From: UBA6163 sp031411655
GTDB lineage: Bacteria > Planctomycetota > Planctomycetia > Pirellulales > Pirellulaceae
NCBI GenBank assembly: GCA_031411655.1
Contig: JANOBM010000192.1
Span: forward strand, 62,001 to 126,000
Length of the DNA: 64,000 nucleotides
Direction: 5' to 3'
The translations under genes were made by a program, and so were the position numbers. Positions 55,121 to 64,000 of the stretch are shown piece by piece. A model generated the notes under the pieces. It did no database searches and was not told where the DNA came from. It saw nothing but the letters and a program-made list of their open reading frames with translations. Position 1 is the first letter of the stretch. The number at the start of each line of letters is the position of its first letter.

Positions 55121-56152
55121 TTATCGGAAAACCCACTGATAATCAAGCCGTTTCTCCAGTCCATACTGCTTCAGGACGTAATTTTGCTCATCTTCTTTCT
55201 CGAAAGCCGGCACTCCAAAGCGAATTCGGTCCTCGGTTTGTCGAATCGCGTCACCCGGCCGATAGAAATTGAGCTGAAGTGCTTTTCGCGTGTAGGGAGC
55301 GTTTTCGCCCTCCCCATCTTGGCGAAATGCGTTGGTCAGGCCGTAAACAAAAATGGAAAGGAAATCGATGCTCGGATCGACGTCCTCCCAGGTTGCGACC
55401 CCCCAAACTCCAGGAGCGGCATCGTCCGCCGACCGAGGAATGTCCAACTTGGTGATCTCAATGCTGTTCAGCAGGGGCGCCGTGATCTGCTCCCGTGCCG
55501 CAATTTTCTCCTTGGCTGTCGGCAGAATCCGATCGAGGTACTTTTTGCCGCTCACATGGTCTTCAAGCACCAGCATCGGAAATACCCGCCGTTTGTCATA
55601 CGACACCGATTCGATTCGCTTGTACAGTGGCAGGCCTCCGACAACGTCGGCCGCAGGACGTAAGTCACCGCCCCGATAGCGTACCCGATACACCATGTAC
55701 CAGACCAACTTGCGAGACATCTTCCCGCTTGGCTGTGGTACGTCGATGTAGATCTGACGCAGGGGCTTAAACGAAAACTCGAAGCAATAGATTTCACGCC
55801 GGTAGATGACCTGTCGGGCCATCTCGATCAGCGTCCGCGTACGAGCATCAAAATTCGGCCTTCCATCAACAAAGTCTGGCGCTCCCCATTCGATTTCGGG
55901 ATGAGCATCGATCAGCGATTGCAGTGTCGTTGGACCCGCGAAGGTCTCGTCGGCGTGAGGAGCCGGCGCAATCACGTTAACCACCCCAGGCGCGAACTGA
56001 GTCGTCTCGCTTCGAACGGGTGCCTGCTCGTCCTGTTTCGCGATGGACGCAGTGGCATCTTGACCGTGAGCCAACGGAGCAACAACGCCAGTAACTGTAA
56101 TTACCGCCAAAGCAACCAGCGACTTGCTGATATCGAAATACGCTTGTGCCAT
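55121..56152 (-). CDS. Exported protein of unknown function
   Basis: About 343 residues from the ATG at 56152 with a signal peptide (SLVALAVITVTGVVAPLAHG). The mature part has no motif I know: YCFEFSFKPLRQIYIDVPQP, VWYMVYRVRYRGGDLRPA, FPMLVLEDHVSGKKYLDRI and a final DYQWVFR. It has the look of the planctomycete-specific secreted proteins that often accompany housekeeping genes. It is in line with, but 65 bases after, another exported unknown protein. Confidence 0.6.
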   Translation of the reverse strand: MAQAYFDISKSLVALAVITVTGVVAPLAHGQDATASIAKQDEQAPVRSETTQFAPGVVNVIAPAPHADETFAGPTTLQSLIDAHPEIEWGAPDFVDGRPNFDARTRTLIEMARQVIYRREIYCFEFSFKPLRQIYIDVPQPSGKMSRKLVWYMVYRVRYRGGDLRPAADVVGGLPLYKRIESVSYDKRRVFPMLVLEDHVSGKKYLDRILPTAKEKIAAREQITAPLLNSIEITKLDIPRSADDAAPGVWGVATWEDVDPSIDFLSIFVYGLTNAFRQDGEGENAPYTRKALQLNFYRPGDAIRQTEDRIRFGVPAFEKEDEQNYVLKQYGLEKRLDYQWVFR

Positions 56153-56253
56153 CGAAATTCGAACGCGATAGGGTTTGGTCGGTAACATGTTTAACGCTTT
56201 TGGTTCGCTGCTGGATAGCGATTTGAAATTGCCTACTGAATGGATCTCAGGCC

Positions 56254-57726
56254 TTATTTGATCTTGGCTTTTGAACCACTACTCGCCACATCTGTCTTTT
56301 CCTCATCCGTTGGTACGAATCGCAGTGACGCACTGAACTGCACGTCGGCACCAGCGAACGAGTCCAAGTCGCTTCCGCCGACCGTCATCGTCGCGAGCAA
56401 GCGACGACCACTGTCATCGGAGAAGTGCATGAACACCCATTGTACCGGCACACCCTCGACAGCACCTTGAGCCGTTACCCGCAAAACTCGGAGACCCGAC
56501 TCGTTCACTTCTTCGCGTGACTCGAGCAATTCACCGAAACGTTTTCCAAGCGACTGCTTCACGTCGGCAACTAACGCTTGCATGGTCAACTGTGTCCCCG
56601 CCGCCATCGCCCCCGCCGGTCGAATGTCGCACTGCGCGATCCCGCGATCGTCCGCGATCATCCTCATCATACTCGCACCCGCCGCATCGGCCATCAATTT
56701 CCACCGCCGGTCCATTAAAACCGAAAAGCCAACTGCGGAGCTGGTCAGCTCGCAATACAAGCGATCCTCCGGAATCGTCCCCATCGGCGTTACCGGTGGG
56801 ATGGATGACAAGCGATCGGGCGTCTCGAGAGGTTTGCGGATCATTTTGATCGTTGCGGCAACATCAAAACCAGGTTCTGACTTGCCGATTTCCCGCTGCT
56901 CGCGAATCGCTAAGGCGAGCCAGCTGCAAGTCATCGATTTTCGCTCAAATACCAGCTTTCCGACCACATCGATCGTCGTCGGAACCCCGCTGACAGACCC
57001 CTGAACTTTCCCGGTCAAATGGATCTTTGCCGTTTCTTCGTCGATCGCATTGATTTCGCCCGTTAAGTCGCTCTCGTTGACCGAGGCAAGCGACAATAAC
57101 TTCGCGAGAACTTCTTTCTCGGGTCGATACTTTTCACCCACCCGCACCGGCTTTGTGGGAAGCAGGCCATCGATTGCCAGACTGCTTGCCGGAATTTCGA
57201 GCAGATCCAGTTCTTCCCCGGTTAGGTAGCTCTCAAGACCATAAAGCAGCCATTTCGGATCCTCGCGGCGAACAAGCAAATAACGGGAGTTCTTCTTCAG
57301 TTCGACGCGACGCGAGCTCTTCCCAACGGTGCCCTCGCTAGTCGCTTCGTGATAATGCCGCTCAGCTGCCACGACGGTACGATCCTGCGCAAACCCAAGG
57401 ATACGCTCTTCCCAATCAAGCACCGATTTGCTTCGAATGGGTGATTGCGATGCGCTTTCTTTTGAGACAAGCGCATTGCGAGGCACGTTCGCGTTTCCCT
57501 CGACGTCCATCTCCACTCGAACGCGAAATAGCGTCTTCGATGCATCGGCCACCAGCGAAAATGACTCCGGCTCCCCCGCTTCGGCGCAGCCGACCGGCGA
57601 AGCCAAGTCGAGTTCAAGGAGCGTCCATCCGCTTGCCGCGAAGATCGCTGAGCGCGTGAGCCATGTACGCCTTGAGAGCCATGTACGCCTTGACCCCATC
57701 GCCGGACCACCCAAAAAGTCACTCAT
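56254..57726 (-). CDS. Exported protein with doubled Tat-like signal, function unknown
   Basis: About 490 residues taking the ATG at 57726; ATGs at 57813 and 57699 are also possible and none has a clear ribosome site. The N-terminus has SRRTWLSRRTWLTRS, two copies of a twin-arginine-like motif made by an 18-base tandem duplication, followed by a hydrophobic segment and Ala-x-Ala-like end (GCAEAGEP). The mature part is beta-rich, with no assigned domain. The end carries LDSFAGADVQFSASLRFVPTDEEK. The gene is followed after 65 bases by another exported unknown gene. Confidence 0.6.
   Translation of the reverse strand: MSDFLGGPAMGSRRTWLSRRTWLTRSAIFAASGWTLLELDLASPVGCAEAGEPESFSLVADASKTLFRVRVEMDVEGNANVPRNALVSKESASQSPIRSKSVLDWEERILGFAQDRTVVAAERHYHEATSEGTVGKSSRRVELKKNSRYLLVRREDPKWLLYGLESYLTGEELDLLEIPASSLAIDGLLPTKPVRVGEKYRPEKEVLAKLLSLASVNESDLTGEINAIDEETAKIHLTGKVQGSVSGVPTTIDVVGKLVFERKSMTCSWLALAIREQREIGKSEPGFDVAATIKMIRKPLETPDRLSSIPPVTPMGTIPEDRLYCELTSSAVGFSVLMDRRWKLMADAAGASMMRMIADDRGIAQCDIRPAGAMAAGTQLTMQALVADVKQSLGKRFGELLESREEVNESGLRVLRVTAQGAVEGVPVQWVFMHFSDDSGRRLLATMTVGGSDLDSFAGADVQFSASLRFVPTDEEKTDVASSGSKAKIK
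57658..57693 (-). repeat. 18-base in-frame duplication in signal peptide
   Basis: GAGCCATGTACGCCTTGA occurs twice in tandem (57658-57675 and 57676-57693). It encodes RRTWLS/RRTWLT on the minus strand and doubles the twin-arginine-like motif of the exported protein. Confidence 0.9.
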
Positions 57727-57813
57727 GGACGTTTCACAATTCTTAAAAAGAAAACGAGTCACCCCAACTTCGTGTCTTCCCTGAATTCGGCAATTTGGCC
57801 TCAGCTTCTCCAT

Positions 57814-58509
57814 GGGAAAACCGGCTCGCGTCTAAAACTTGATCGAGGGGACGAACATTAATTCCCCAGAACTGCCAGATTGTCAGACCCGTCAACATTA
57901 GACGTCCACGACTCTCAGATTGAGACGCGGGATTGACTCAAGGTGACGGCGCTTTTTGCAGCGAATTGTAATTTTTGGATGCACAACGACCGAGACCTCA
58001 AGATTTTATCATGGCCATCGAAATACTTTCTGGGCCGAAAGTTGTTGATTCTGTAAGGGTTAACTTCGACCACTTGAAGCGACCGGGAAATTTCCTGTGG
58101 TTTTGGCGCAGAATTTCCTACGCTTTACTGGCCAGTTGGTGAGAGCAGGGTTCGGACAGAGGTGTTCGATCAATGCGGAAATTGATTCGCTGCGCTAGAA
58201 GCTCCGTGTTCCTAAATATATTCGCGACAATGAGTGAACTTTTTTGGGAAATGGCGGTCTAATGGTGGAACGATTTTGCGGTTTAACGCGTAACAACAGA
58301 GGCTGGTTCGGCAAGTTTTGCCGTATCGTTCTGGGAAGGTTCAGCCGACTTGAGGTTTCGCGCTGGTAGTGGTGGTGAGTTACTGGTTTAGGAAGATCAC
58401 CTCAGGACGAGGTGAGCCCCCGGTCAAAAATGACACGTCATGCCGAGTGGTCCGCCGGGACCGCATGGAAAAGTCGGCGATTTAGGTGTCAGCACTGGGA
58501 GATGGAAAG
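57814..58509. other. Long non-coding region upstream of the sigma factor gene
   Basis: Roughly 700 bases without a credible gene between divergent genes. The left part must carry the promoter of the exported-protein gene, the right part that of the sigma factor. The right part has several small palindromes close together (58398-58414, 58430-58441, 58449-58462), consistent with a long regulated leader. Confidence 0.5.
58398..58462 (+). promoter_or_regulatory. Cluster of palindromes in the sigma-factor leader
   Basis: Three small inverted repeats follow one another: CACCTC-AGGAC-GAGGTG (58398-58414), ATGAC-AC-GTCAT (58430-58441) and GGTCC-GCCG-GGACC (58449-58462). The first and third fold as hairpins; the second is short-spaced as an operator would be. 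They lie 48-112 bases before the start of the sigma factor gene. Confidence 0.4.
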
Positions 58510-60183
58510 ATGCATGATGATTATCGCGATGCGAAGATAAAAGAACTTCGCGACCAATTGGTCCGTTTCGCGCCCAAGGCGCAGAAAGTCGAACTCTCGA
58601 CTCGGGCTGAGCAGCTGCTCACCGAGATCGAGCCAGACCGCGCGTATGCGTATGACTTTTTGTGCTTCCGCATTACGAACTACCGGCCACAGCAGCCGTC
58701 AAGGGTTTCGATCGCTTCGGCGGACGTGAAGCACGACCTTCGACTGCTCATCGAAGATATAAGCGAATCTGCCGATGTAAGCGTCGAAGACTCCGGCGAA
58801 CAGGTTCACACCGTTGACGACCTGAGCCGAATGTTCAACGTCTCGACCAAAACAATCAGCCGCTGGCGAGATCAAGGTCTGGTCGGCCGACGGTTCGTTT
58901 TTGCGGGCCGGCGTCGCGTTGGATTTTTGCAAAGCAGTGTGGATCGCTTCGTTTTAGGAAATCGTGAAAGGGTTATTCGTGGGGAGCGTTTCAGTCAGCT
59001 GACCGATGCGGAGAAGAGCGACATGATTGAGCGCGCACGCCAGCTCGCCGATGCAGGTTCAAGTCTTTCCGAGGTCACTCGAACGCTCGCTAGTCAGATG
59101 CGTCGCAGCCCAGAAACCATTCGCTATACGCTGAAGAATTACGACTCCGAGAATCAATCGCTCGCGATATTCCCGAGCCATCGTGGTGTCTTGACGGATG
59201 ACGACAAGCGGACCATTTTTCAGTTGTTCCGTCGTGGAAATACCGTACCTCAACTATGCAAGAGGTATGGGCGAACCCGCAGCAGCATTGAACGGATTTT
59301 GCAGGACACTCGGCAAGAACGAATTGCAGAACTCGCGCTGGACTACATCTACAACGAGGAGTTTGAAGACGCATCTCATGATGCCGAGTTCCTTGGCGCA
59401 GAGCCCGCTCCTGCAGTAGCTGCACGGAAGGTGAAAGCTCCGTCTGGATTGCCAAGCTACCTTGCCGCGCTTTACGACGCTTCGCTTCTTACGCGTGAAC
59501 AGGAATACCACCTGTTTCGGAAGATGAATTACTTGAAGCACAAGGCGAGCAAGCTGAGGGATTCGCTTGAGTCCGCTCGTGGAAGTAAGGCGGCGGTCAT
59601 GGACCGAATCGAAGCGTTGTACGAGCAAGCTGTTAAGACGAAGAATAAGATTGTTCAGTGCAACTTGCGACTTGTTGTGTCCATTGCGAAACGACACATG
59701 AGCACTACCGACGACTTTTTCTCGTTGGTCAGTGACGGGAATATGTCGCTCATCCGTGCGGTGGAGAAATTTGATTACTCTCGCGGCAATAAGTTCAGCA
59801 CATATGCGTCGTGGGCGATCATGAAAAACTTCGCTCGCACGATCCCGAACGAGTACAAGCATCGCGACCGATTTCGAACGACGGCGGAAGAAATGTTCTT
59901 GGCACAACAAGATCAGCGAACCGATCCGTACGTGGAAGAGAATGCTCACCAACGTCGGCAACGTGAACTGACGCGAATCATCAACCGCCTTGATGAGCGC
60001 GAGCAGAAGATCATCATGGCGCGGTTCGGCCTAAGTCGCGGGACCGAACCTTTGACTTTGAAGGAAGTCGGCGAGGAATTAGGCGTGACCAAAGAACGCA
60101 TTCGCCAACTCGAAGCCCGTGCGCTCGTAAAGCTTCGCGAGGCTGTCGATGAGGCGAAAATCGACGTCGAGCTGGGTGCCTAG
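58510..60183 (+). CDS. Sigma-70 family factor with N-terminal helix-turn-helix array
   Basis: About 557 residues from the ATG at 58510, which has GGGAG eight bases upstream; a GTG at 58486 is the alternative. Residues ~100-150 carry a MerR/excisionase-like helix-turn-helix (VDDLSRMFNVSTKTISRWRDQG), and two further HTH-like segments follow (SLSEVTRTLASQMRRSPETI and TVPQLCKRYGRTRSSIERIL). Sigma region 2 begins NLRLVVSIAKRHMSTTDD and includes SDGNMSLIRAVEKFDYSRGN; region 4 ends LTLKEVGEELGVTKERIRQL. Regions 1.1 and 3 are not obvious. The HTH array could let the sigma factor bind upstream sites directly. A strong terminator follows. Confidence 0.88.
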   Translation: MHDDYRDAKIKELRDQLVRFAPKAQKVELSTRAEQLLTEIEPDRAYAYDFLCFRITNYRPQQPSRVSIASADVKHDLRLLIEDISESADVSVEDSGEQVHTVDDLSRMFNVSTKTISRWRDQGLVGRRFVFAGRRRVGFLQSSVDRFVLGNRERVIRGERFSQLTDAEKSDMIERARQLADAGSSLSEVTRTLASQMRRSPETIRYTLKNYDSENQSLAIFPSHRGVLTDDDKRTIFQLFRRGNTVPQLCKRYGRTRSSIERILQDTRQERIAELALDYIYNEEFEDASHDAEFLGAEPAPAVAARKVKAPSGLPSYLAALYDASLLTREQEYHLFRKMNYLKHKASKLRDSLESARGSKAAVMDRIEALYEQAVKTKNKIVQCNLRLVVSIAKRHMSTTDDFFSLVSDGNMSLIRAVEKFDYSRGNKFSTYASWAIMKNFARTIPNEYKHRDRFRTTAEEMFLAQQDQRTDPYVEENAHQRRQRELTRIINRLDEREQKIIMARFGLSRGTEPLTLKEVGEELGVTKERIRQLEARALVKLREAVDEAKIDVELGA

Positions 60184-60216
60184 TCGACCACGGTGTTCTC
60201 CAAACGTTAAACTTTT

Positions 60217-60250
60217 GATTCCCTGCCGATTATCGGCAGGGAATCTTCGT
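60217..60250 (+). terminator. Intrinsic terminator after the sigma factor gene
   Basis: GATTCCCTGCCGA (60217-60229), loop TTA, TCGGCAGGGAATC (60233-60245): a perfect 13-base stem followed by TTCGTTTAGTTT. It lies 34 bases after the stop codon and separates this gene from the hydantoinase-like gene. Confidence 0.85.
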
Positions 60251-60318
60251 TTAGTTTGACGCATTTTCTGTATGCCGATGTATCCTTTTGAACGCATCAC
60301 AGCGACTGGTCAGCGCGT

Positions 60319-63300
60319 GTGAACGATACTTCATCATCCTTTACCGCACAGCTTTGGGCCGATGTTGGTGGCACGTTCACCGATTGTTTCGTCGTGCAAG
60401 ATACTGAACGGCGGTCCGTCAAGATTCTTTCCAGTGGCATCGTTCGAGGGCAAGTCGTTTTTTGTCTTGGTGATCGATTAAGGTGTACGCTTGCCGTTCA
60501 AACGCCGGATCGCTTTTGGACGGGAGCTACATTTCGACTTCTTCATGGAGGGCGACCGCGCTACAGTGGAAAAGTCGAGTCGCACCTGCAAACGGTCGAA
60601 CCGTTGATGATTGATTTGAAATTGTCGAAGGTTTGTGATGTCCGTTCGCCCGGCGAGTGGATGATTGAAGTGGATGCCGGCTTGGAAGCCCCCGTTCTTG
60701 CAGCTCACGTTCTGCTTAGGATTCCGCTTGCACAATCATTGCCTCCCATTGATGTCCGAGCAGGAACGACACGTGGTACGAATGCACTGTTGACTCGGAC
60801 GGGCGCGGTCGTCGGTCTCGTTACGACGAAGGGCTTCGGTGATTGTCTCGAAATCGGCGAACAGAATCGTCCCCATCTTTTCGACCTCGTCATTCGTAAG
60901 CCCGCACCACTTACAAGTCACATTATCGAGGTGGACGAGCGCCTGACCGCAGCCGGCGGAATCCTTCGACCGCTGGATTCGACGAGCATCGTTGGTCCGC
61001 TGCGGCGATGGTTTCACTCGGGAATCGAATCGATCGCGATTTGCTTACTTCATTCCCATGTCAACGATGTCCACGAAAGAATGATCGAAGCCGTCGCCAA
61101 GGACGTTGGGTTCAAGCACATCAGTGTCTCGAGCCAAGTCGCGCCGATGATTAAGTTGGTGTCACGTGCGGAAACGACTGTGCTGGACTCTTACCTGAGG
61201 CCAATTCTACGCGACTACGTTGACCGGCTTCAGCAGCAGTTCGATCTGCGCAAGGATGATTTAGGGACTGAGTCGATGTCGCCACCTGCGACGGATCGCT
61301 CTCGTATTCGGTTCATGTCCAGTAGTGGCAATCTGGTTGATGCGGCGGAGTTTCGTGGAGGGGACAGCATTCTTTCAGGACCCGCTGGGGGAGTCGTTTC
61401 GCTCGCGAAAATCGCAGATGCTTACTCACCGCAAGGTGCGATCGGGCTCGACATGGGTGGAACGAGTACCGACGTCTGTCGGTACGCGGGGCGAATTGAA
61501 CGGGACTATGAGTCTCGCAAAGCGGGCGTACGAGTGCTGACTCCAATGCTTGCGATTCACACTGTTGCTGCTGGCGGTGGGTCCATTTGCGATGTAGTCG
61601 AAGGTCGAATGGTCGTGGGACCCCAAAGCGCTGGTGCGTCCCCAGGCCCTGCCTGTTACGGCCGCAGTGGTCCGCTGACCGTCACTGATTTAAACGTCGT
61701 GTTGGGGCGGCTTTTACCTGAGCGATTTCCCTTTCCACTCGACCTGGAGGCGGCCCGGATTCAGTTGTCCGAGGTCAATGCAAAACTTGGTCTGAACCAG
61801 TTCGCTAGAATAGAAGACGCCGCAGCTGGCTTTCTCAAGATCGCCATCACACACATGGCGGAGGCTGTGCGCACGGTATCAACATCTCAAGGAGCCGATC
61901 CGCGCGACTTTGTACTCGTAGGGTTTGGCGGTGCCGCCGGCGGCCACCTCTGCGCGATCGCTGATGCGATCTGCATGACCAAGATATTGGATCATCGGGA
62001 CGCGAGTTTGTTAAGCGCGTTAGGAATGGGACTAGCAGATATTGGGCGTATTCGGACTCGAGGTGTTTACCGATTTCTTGACTCGATCAGCGAAAGCGAG
62101 TGGCAGGCTTTGCTCGCAGCCATTCAGTCGGCAGCGGTCGAAGCACTGGGGCGTGAAGCAAGGGGTAAACTAGGCGCTGAAGTAAACTCGGGCGACAAGC
62201 GAGACTCATCGATCCGGATTTCGCTTGAATGCGATGCGCGCTATCAAGGTACTGAAACGGCAATTCCTCTAAGCGCGTTTCCATTCGACAATCTCGATAT
62301 GCGATTTCACGACGCTCACCTGGCAGCGTTTGGCTTCGTTCAGCCATGTCGAAAAATTGAGATCGCAACGGTTCGATGTGAGGCGACTATCCCGTCGCGA
62401 GCGATCCTTGATCCTGATAACGGATTCCGCGATGGGGCGAATGCTGGAACGCAGTCCATCGCTGCCATCGCCGGAGTGAGTGAGAGTTCTGGTAGGTCCA
62501 CGCTCGCCTATTTCAACGGCGAATTCCGCCGAGTTCCGCTGTTGCTTCGTTCGGAGATACCTCAAGGTCAATCGCTGGACGGACCTGCGATTGTGGTTGA
62601 TACCAATAGCACTCTCGTGATTGAATCTGGTTGGACTGCACTAAAGCTGCCGAACCAATCGTTGGAGATGTGTCGTATGGATCGCCAACATACCCCTTCA
62701 AAAGAATCGGAGAGAGCAACCGATGCGGTAACTGTGGAAGTGGTTGCAAGACGAATGCAGGGGATCGCCGATTCAATGGGAGAGATGCTCCAACGTACGG
62801 CGGCGAGCATCAATATTCGCCAACGGTTGGATTTTAGTTGTGCGATCTTCACGGCAGCTGGCGAGTTGATCGCGAATGCCCCTCATGTGCCGGTGCACTT
62901 AGGGGCGATGGGACATACCGTCCGCGCGATTTGCAAGAAGTACCCCAAGATGTCTGTAAACGATGTCTATTTATCGAATAACCCGTATGCCGGAGGTTCA
63001 CATCTACCAGATGTGACCGTGGTGACACCCGTTTTTTGTGAAGAGATCTCGGCGAACGAACAACGGGTCCCTGATTTCTATGTTGCGAGCCGCGCACATC
63101 ACGCCGAGATTGGCGGTAAGACCCCAGGTTCGATGCCGCCCGATGCCGTGTGTTTGAGCGAAGAGGGTGTTGTCATCGACACTTTTGCGCTACAACGCGG
63201 AGACACTGATGCGATGTATCAACTTTCCGAAATGCTCGCTGGTGGTTTGTACCCTTCACGGGATCCGCAAACAAACCTTGCCGACATCGCTGCTCAACGC

Positions 63301-64000
63301 GCGGCAGGAATCATGGGACGAAATCGGTTGGTGCAGCTCGTCCATTCGATGGATCTCCATTCAGTCAATCGCTGCGTGACAATTCTGTTCGAGTATGCCG
63401 AAGCCCTTGTTACCAAATGGATCCGGTCGCTGCCCGCTCGTACCTTGTCATTTTGTGATTCGCTTGACGACGGAACCATGATTGCGGTTGCGGTTTCTCA
63501 TGACTCGGATCGGCTTTGTATCGATTTCGAAGGAACATCACCGGTTCATCCACGCTGCTTCAATGCGACACCGGCGATCGTGACGGCAGCAACGATTTAT
63601 GTCCTGCGCTGCGTGATTGGTGGTCCGTTGCCGATGAACGACGGTATCATGCGTCGTATCGACCTGAGGTTACCGCCTGGACTCCTCAATCCGCCACAAG
63701 GAAAAACGATTGGGGAAAGCCCAGCGGTAGTGGCTGGAAACGTCGAGACAAGTACGAGGGTCGTCGATTGCCTTCTCGGCGCTCTGGGTTTGGCCGCAGC
63801 CAGCCAGGGCACTATGAATAACGTACTGATTGGCGATTCGACCTTCGGTTATTACGAAACGATTGGAGGTGGAGCAGGTGCCACTCCGGATGGCGTTGGC
63901 GCGAGTGGAGTCCACACTCACATGACCAACACACGGATCACCGATCCAGAGGTTTACGAAGCTCGATATCCGATTCGACTGTGGCGTTTTGAACTTCGCC
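60319..64000 (+). CDS. Fused HyuA-HyuB hydantoinase/5-oxoprolinase (partial)
   Basis: At least 1227 residues; the frame stays open to the right edge. Part A (residues ~1-800, hydantoinase A/acetone-carboxylase-beta type) has the ATP-binding LWADVGGTFTDCFV, VRAGTTRGTNALLTRTG, the region with GIDMGGTSTDVC-like LDMGGTSTDVCRYAG and the Gly-rich GFGGAAGGHLCAIAD. Part B starts at about residue 802 (VTVEVVARRMQGIADSMGEM) with LSNNPYAGGSHLPDVTVV and the HHAEIGG motif. Fused enzymes of about 1280 residues act as ATP-dependent 5-oxoprolinases (L-pyroglutamate to glutamate) or N-methylhydantoinases. The start is a GTG with no good Shine-Dalgarno site. The C-terminus lies beyond the window. Confidence 0.88.
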   Translation, partial: MNDTSSSFTAQLWADVGGTFTDCFVVQDTERRSVKILSSGIVRGQVVFCLGDRLRCTLAVQTPDRFWTGATFRLLHGGRPRYSGKVESHLQTVEPLMIDLKLSKVCDVRSPGEWMIEVDAGLEAPVLAAHVLLRIPLAQSLPPIDVRAGTTRGTNALLTRTGAVVGLVTTKGFGDCLEIGEQNRPHLFDLVIRKPAPLTSHIIEVDERLTAAGGILRPLDSTSIVGPLRRWFHSGIESIAICLLHSHVNDVHERMIEAVAKDVGFKHISVSSQVAPMIKLVSRAETTVLDSYLRPILRDYVDRLQQQFDLRKDDLGTESMSPPATDRSRIRFMSSSGNLVDAAEFRGGDSILSGPAGGVVSLAKIADAYSPQGAIGLDMGGTSTDVCRYAGRIERDYESRKAGVRVLTPMLAIHTVAAGGGSICDVVEGRMVVGPQSAGASPGPACYGRSGPLTVTDLNVVLGRLLPERFPFPLDLEAARIQLSEVNAKLGLNQFARIEDAAAGFLKIAITHMAEAVRTVSTSQGADPRDFVLVGFGGAAGGHLCAIADAICMTKILDHRDASLLSALGMGLADIGRIRTRGVYRFLDSISESEWQALLAAIQSAAVEALGREARGKLGAEVNSGDKRDSSIRISLECDARYQGTETAIPLSAFPFDNLDMRFHDAHLAAFGFVQPCRKIEIATVRCEATIPSRAILDPDNGFRDGANAGTQSIAAIAGVSESSGRSTLAYFNGEFRRVPLLLRSEIPQGQSLDGPAIVVDTNSTLVIESGWTALKLPNQSLEMCRMDRQHTPSKESERATDAVTVEVVARRMQGIADSMGEMLQRTAASINIRQRLDFSCAIFTAAGELIANAPHVPVHLGAMGHTVRAICKKYPKMSVNDVYLSNNPYAGGSHLPDVTVVTPVFCEEISANEQRVPDFYVASRAHHAEIGGKTPGSMPPDAVCLSEEGVVIDTFALQRGDTDAMYQLSEMLAGGLYPSRDPQTNLADIAAQRAAGIMGRNRLVQLVHSMDLHSVNRCVTILFEYAEALVTKWIRSLPARTLSFCDSLDDGTMIAVAVSHDSDRLCIDFEGTSPVHPRCFNATPAIVTAATIYVLRCVIGGPLPMNDGIMRRIDLRLPPGLLNPPQGKTIGESPAVVAGNVETSTRVVDCLLGALGLAAASQGTMNNVLIGDSTFGYYETIGGGAGATPDGVGASGVHTHMTNTRITDPEVYEARYPIRLWRFELR

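Noticed and set aside
1..64000. tRNA, rRNA, tmRNA or RNase P genes
   Set aside because: I looked for the T-loop consensus and conserved RNA cores in the gaps and found none; a tRNAscan and Infernal run would be decisive.

Overview
The window looks like chromosomal DNA of a planctomycete, most likely a Pirellulaceae (Rhodopirellula/Blastopirellula-like) bacterium. The evidence is a DUF1501 Tat-exported protein paired with a large CxxCH cytochrome-like protein, a cluster-less deoxyribodipyrimidine-photolyase-related protein with its SDR partner, many long secreted or membrane proteins of unknown function, short genes scattered on both strands with few long operons, and a very large sigma-70 factor with an N-terminal helix-turn-helix array. 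I see no rRNA, tRNA, CRISPR, prophage or insertion sequence. Base composition is even throughout, so nothing stands out as recently acquired.

Layout. 1-3539 (minus): a TolC / membrane-fusion / RND metal-efflux operon, the pump gene running off the left edge. 4044-8460 (minus): cytochrome-like protein, DUF1501 protein and an HD phosphohydrolase in one run. 8524-9207 (minus): two-CBS protein. 9503-12431 (plus): esterase and GH39 glycosidase, probably for plant or algal polysaccharide. 12779-16842 (plus): an overlapping signalling operon of RedB-like thioredoxin, membrane histidine kinase, single-domain response regulator and REC-GGDEF-CBS-CBS diguanylate cyclase. 17169-18810: two membrane proteins. 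18831-21998 (minus): dnaE2 translesion polymerase, without imuA/imuB beside it and with a palindrome at its start. 22197-29026: a TM2 protein, then a divergent catabolic cluster (dipeptidase and RraA-like on minus; MlrC-like M81 peptidase, D-threonine-aldolase-like enzyme and MFS carrier on plus). 29105-31774 (plus): small unknown protein, atypical SDR, photolyase-related protein. 31850-36508 (minus): GH15-like glycosidase, a C45 peptidase/alpha-beta-hydrolase fusion, and a small basic protein.

36625-54984 is mostly housekeeping: topA, a PpiD-like membrane protein, tilS, rny, a DTW-domain tRNA-modification fusion, a SufE-SufS fusion, and the minus-strand run obgE-coaX-J-like-M20 peptidase, preceded by rpmA with its own terminator. 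55121-57726 (minus) holds two exported proteins of unknown function. 58510-60183 (plus) is the HTH-array sigma factor, closed by a strong terminator, and 60319-64000 is a fused HyuA-HyuB (hydantoinase/oxoprolinase) gene cut by the right edge.

The strongest candidates for new biology are the HTH-array sigma factor, the redox/c-di-GMP signalling operon whose kinase has a histidine-studded membrane domain, the C45-hydrolase fusion, the DTW fusion with an unassigned C-terminal domain, the SDR/photolyase pair that lack their families' signature residues, and several unrelated 12-19 bp tandem repeat arrays both between and within genes.
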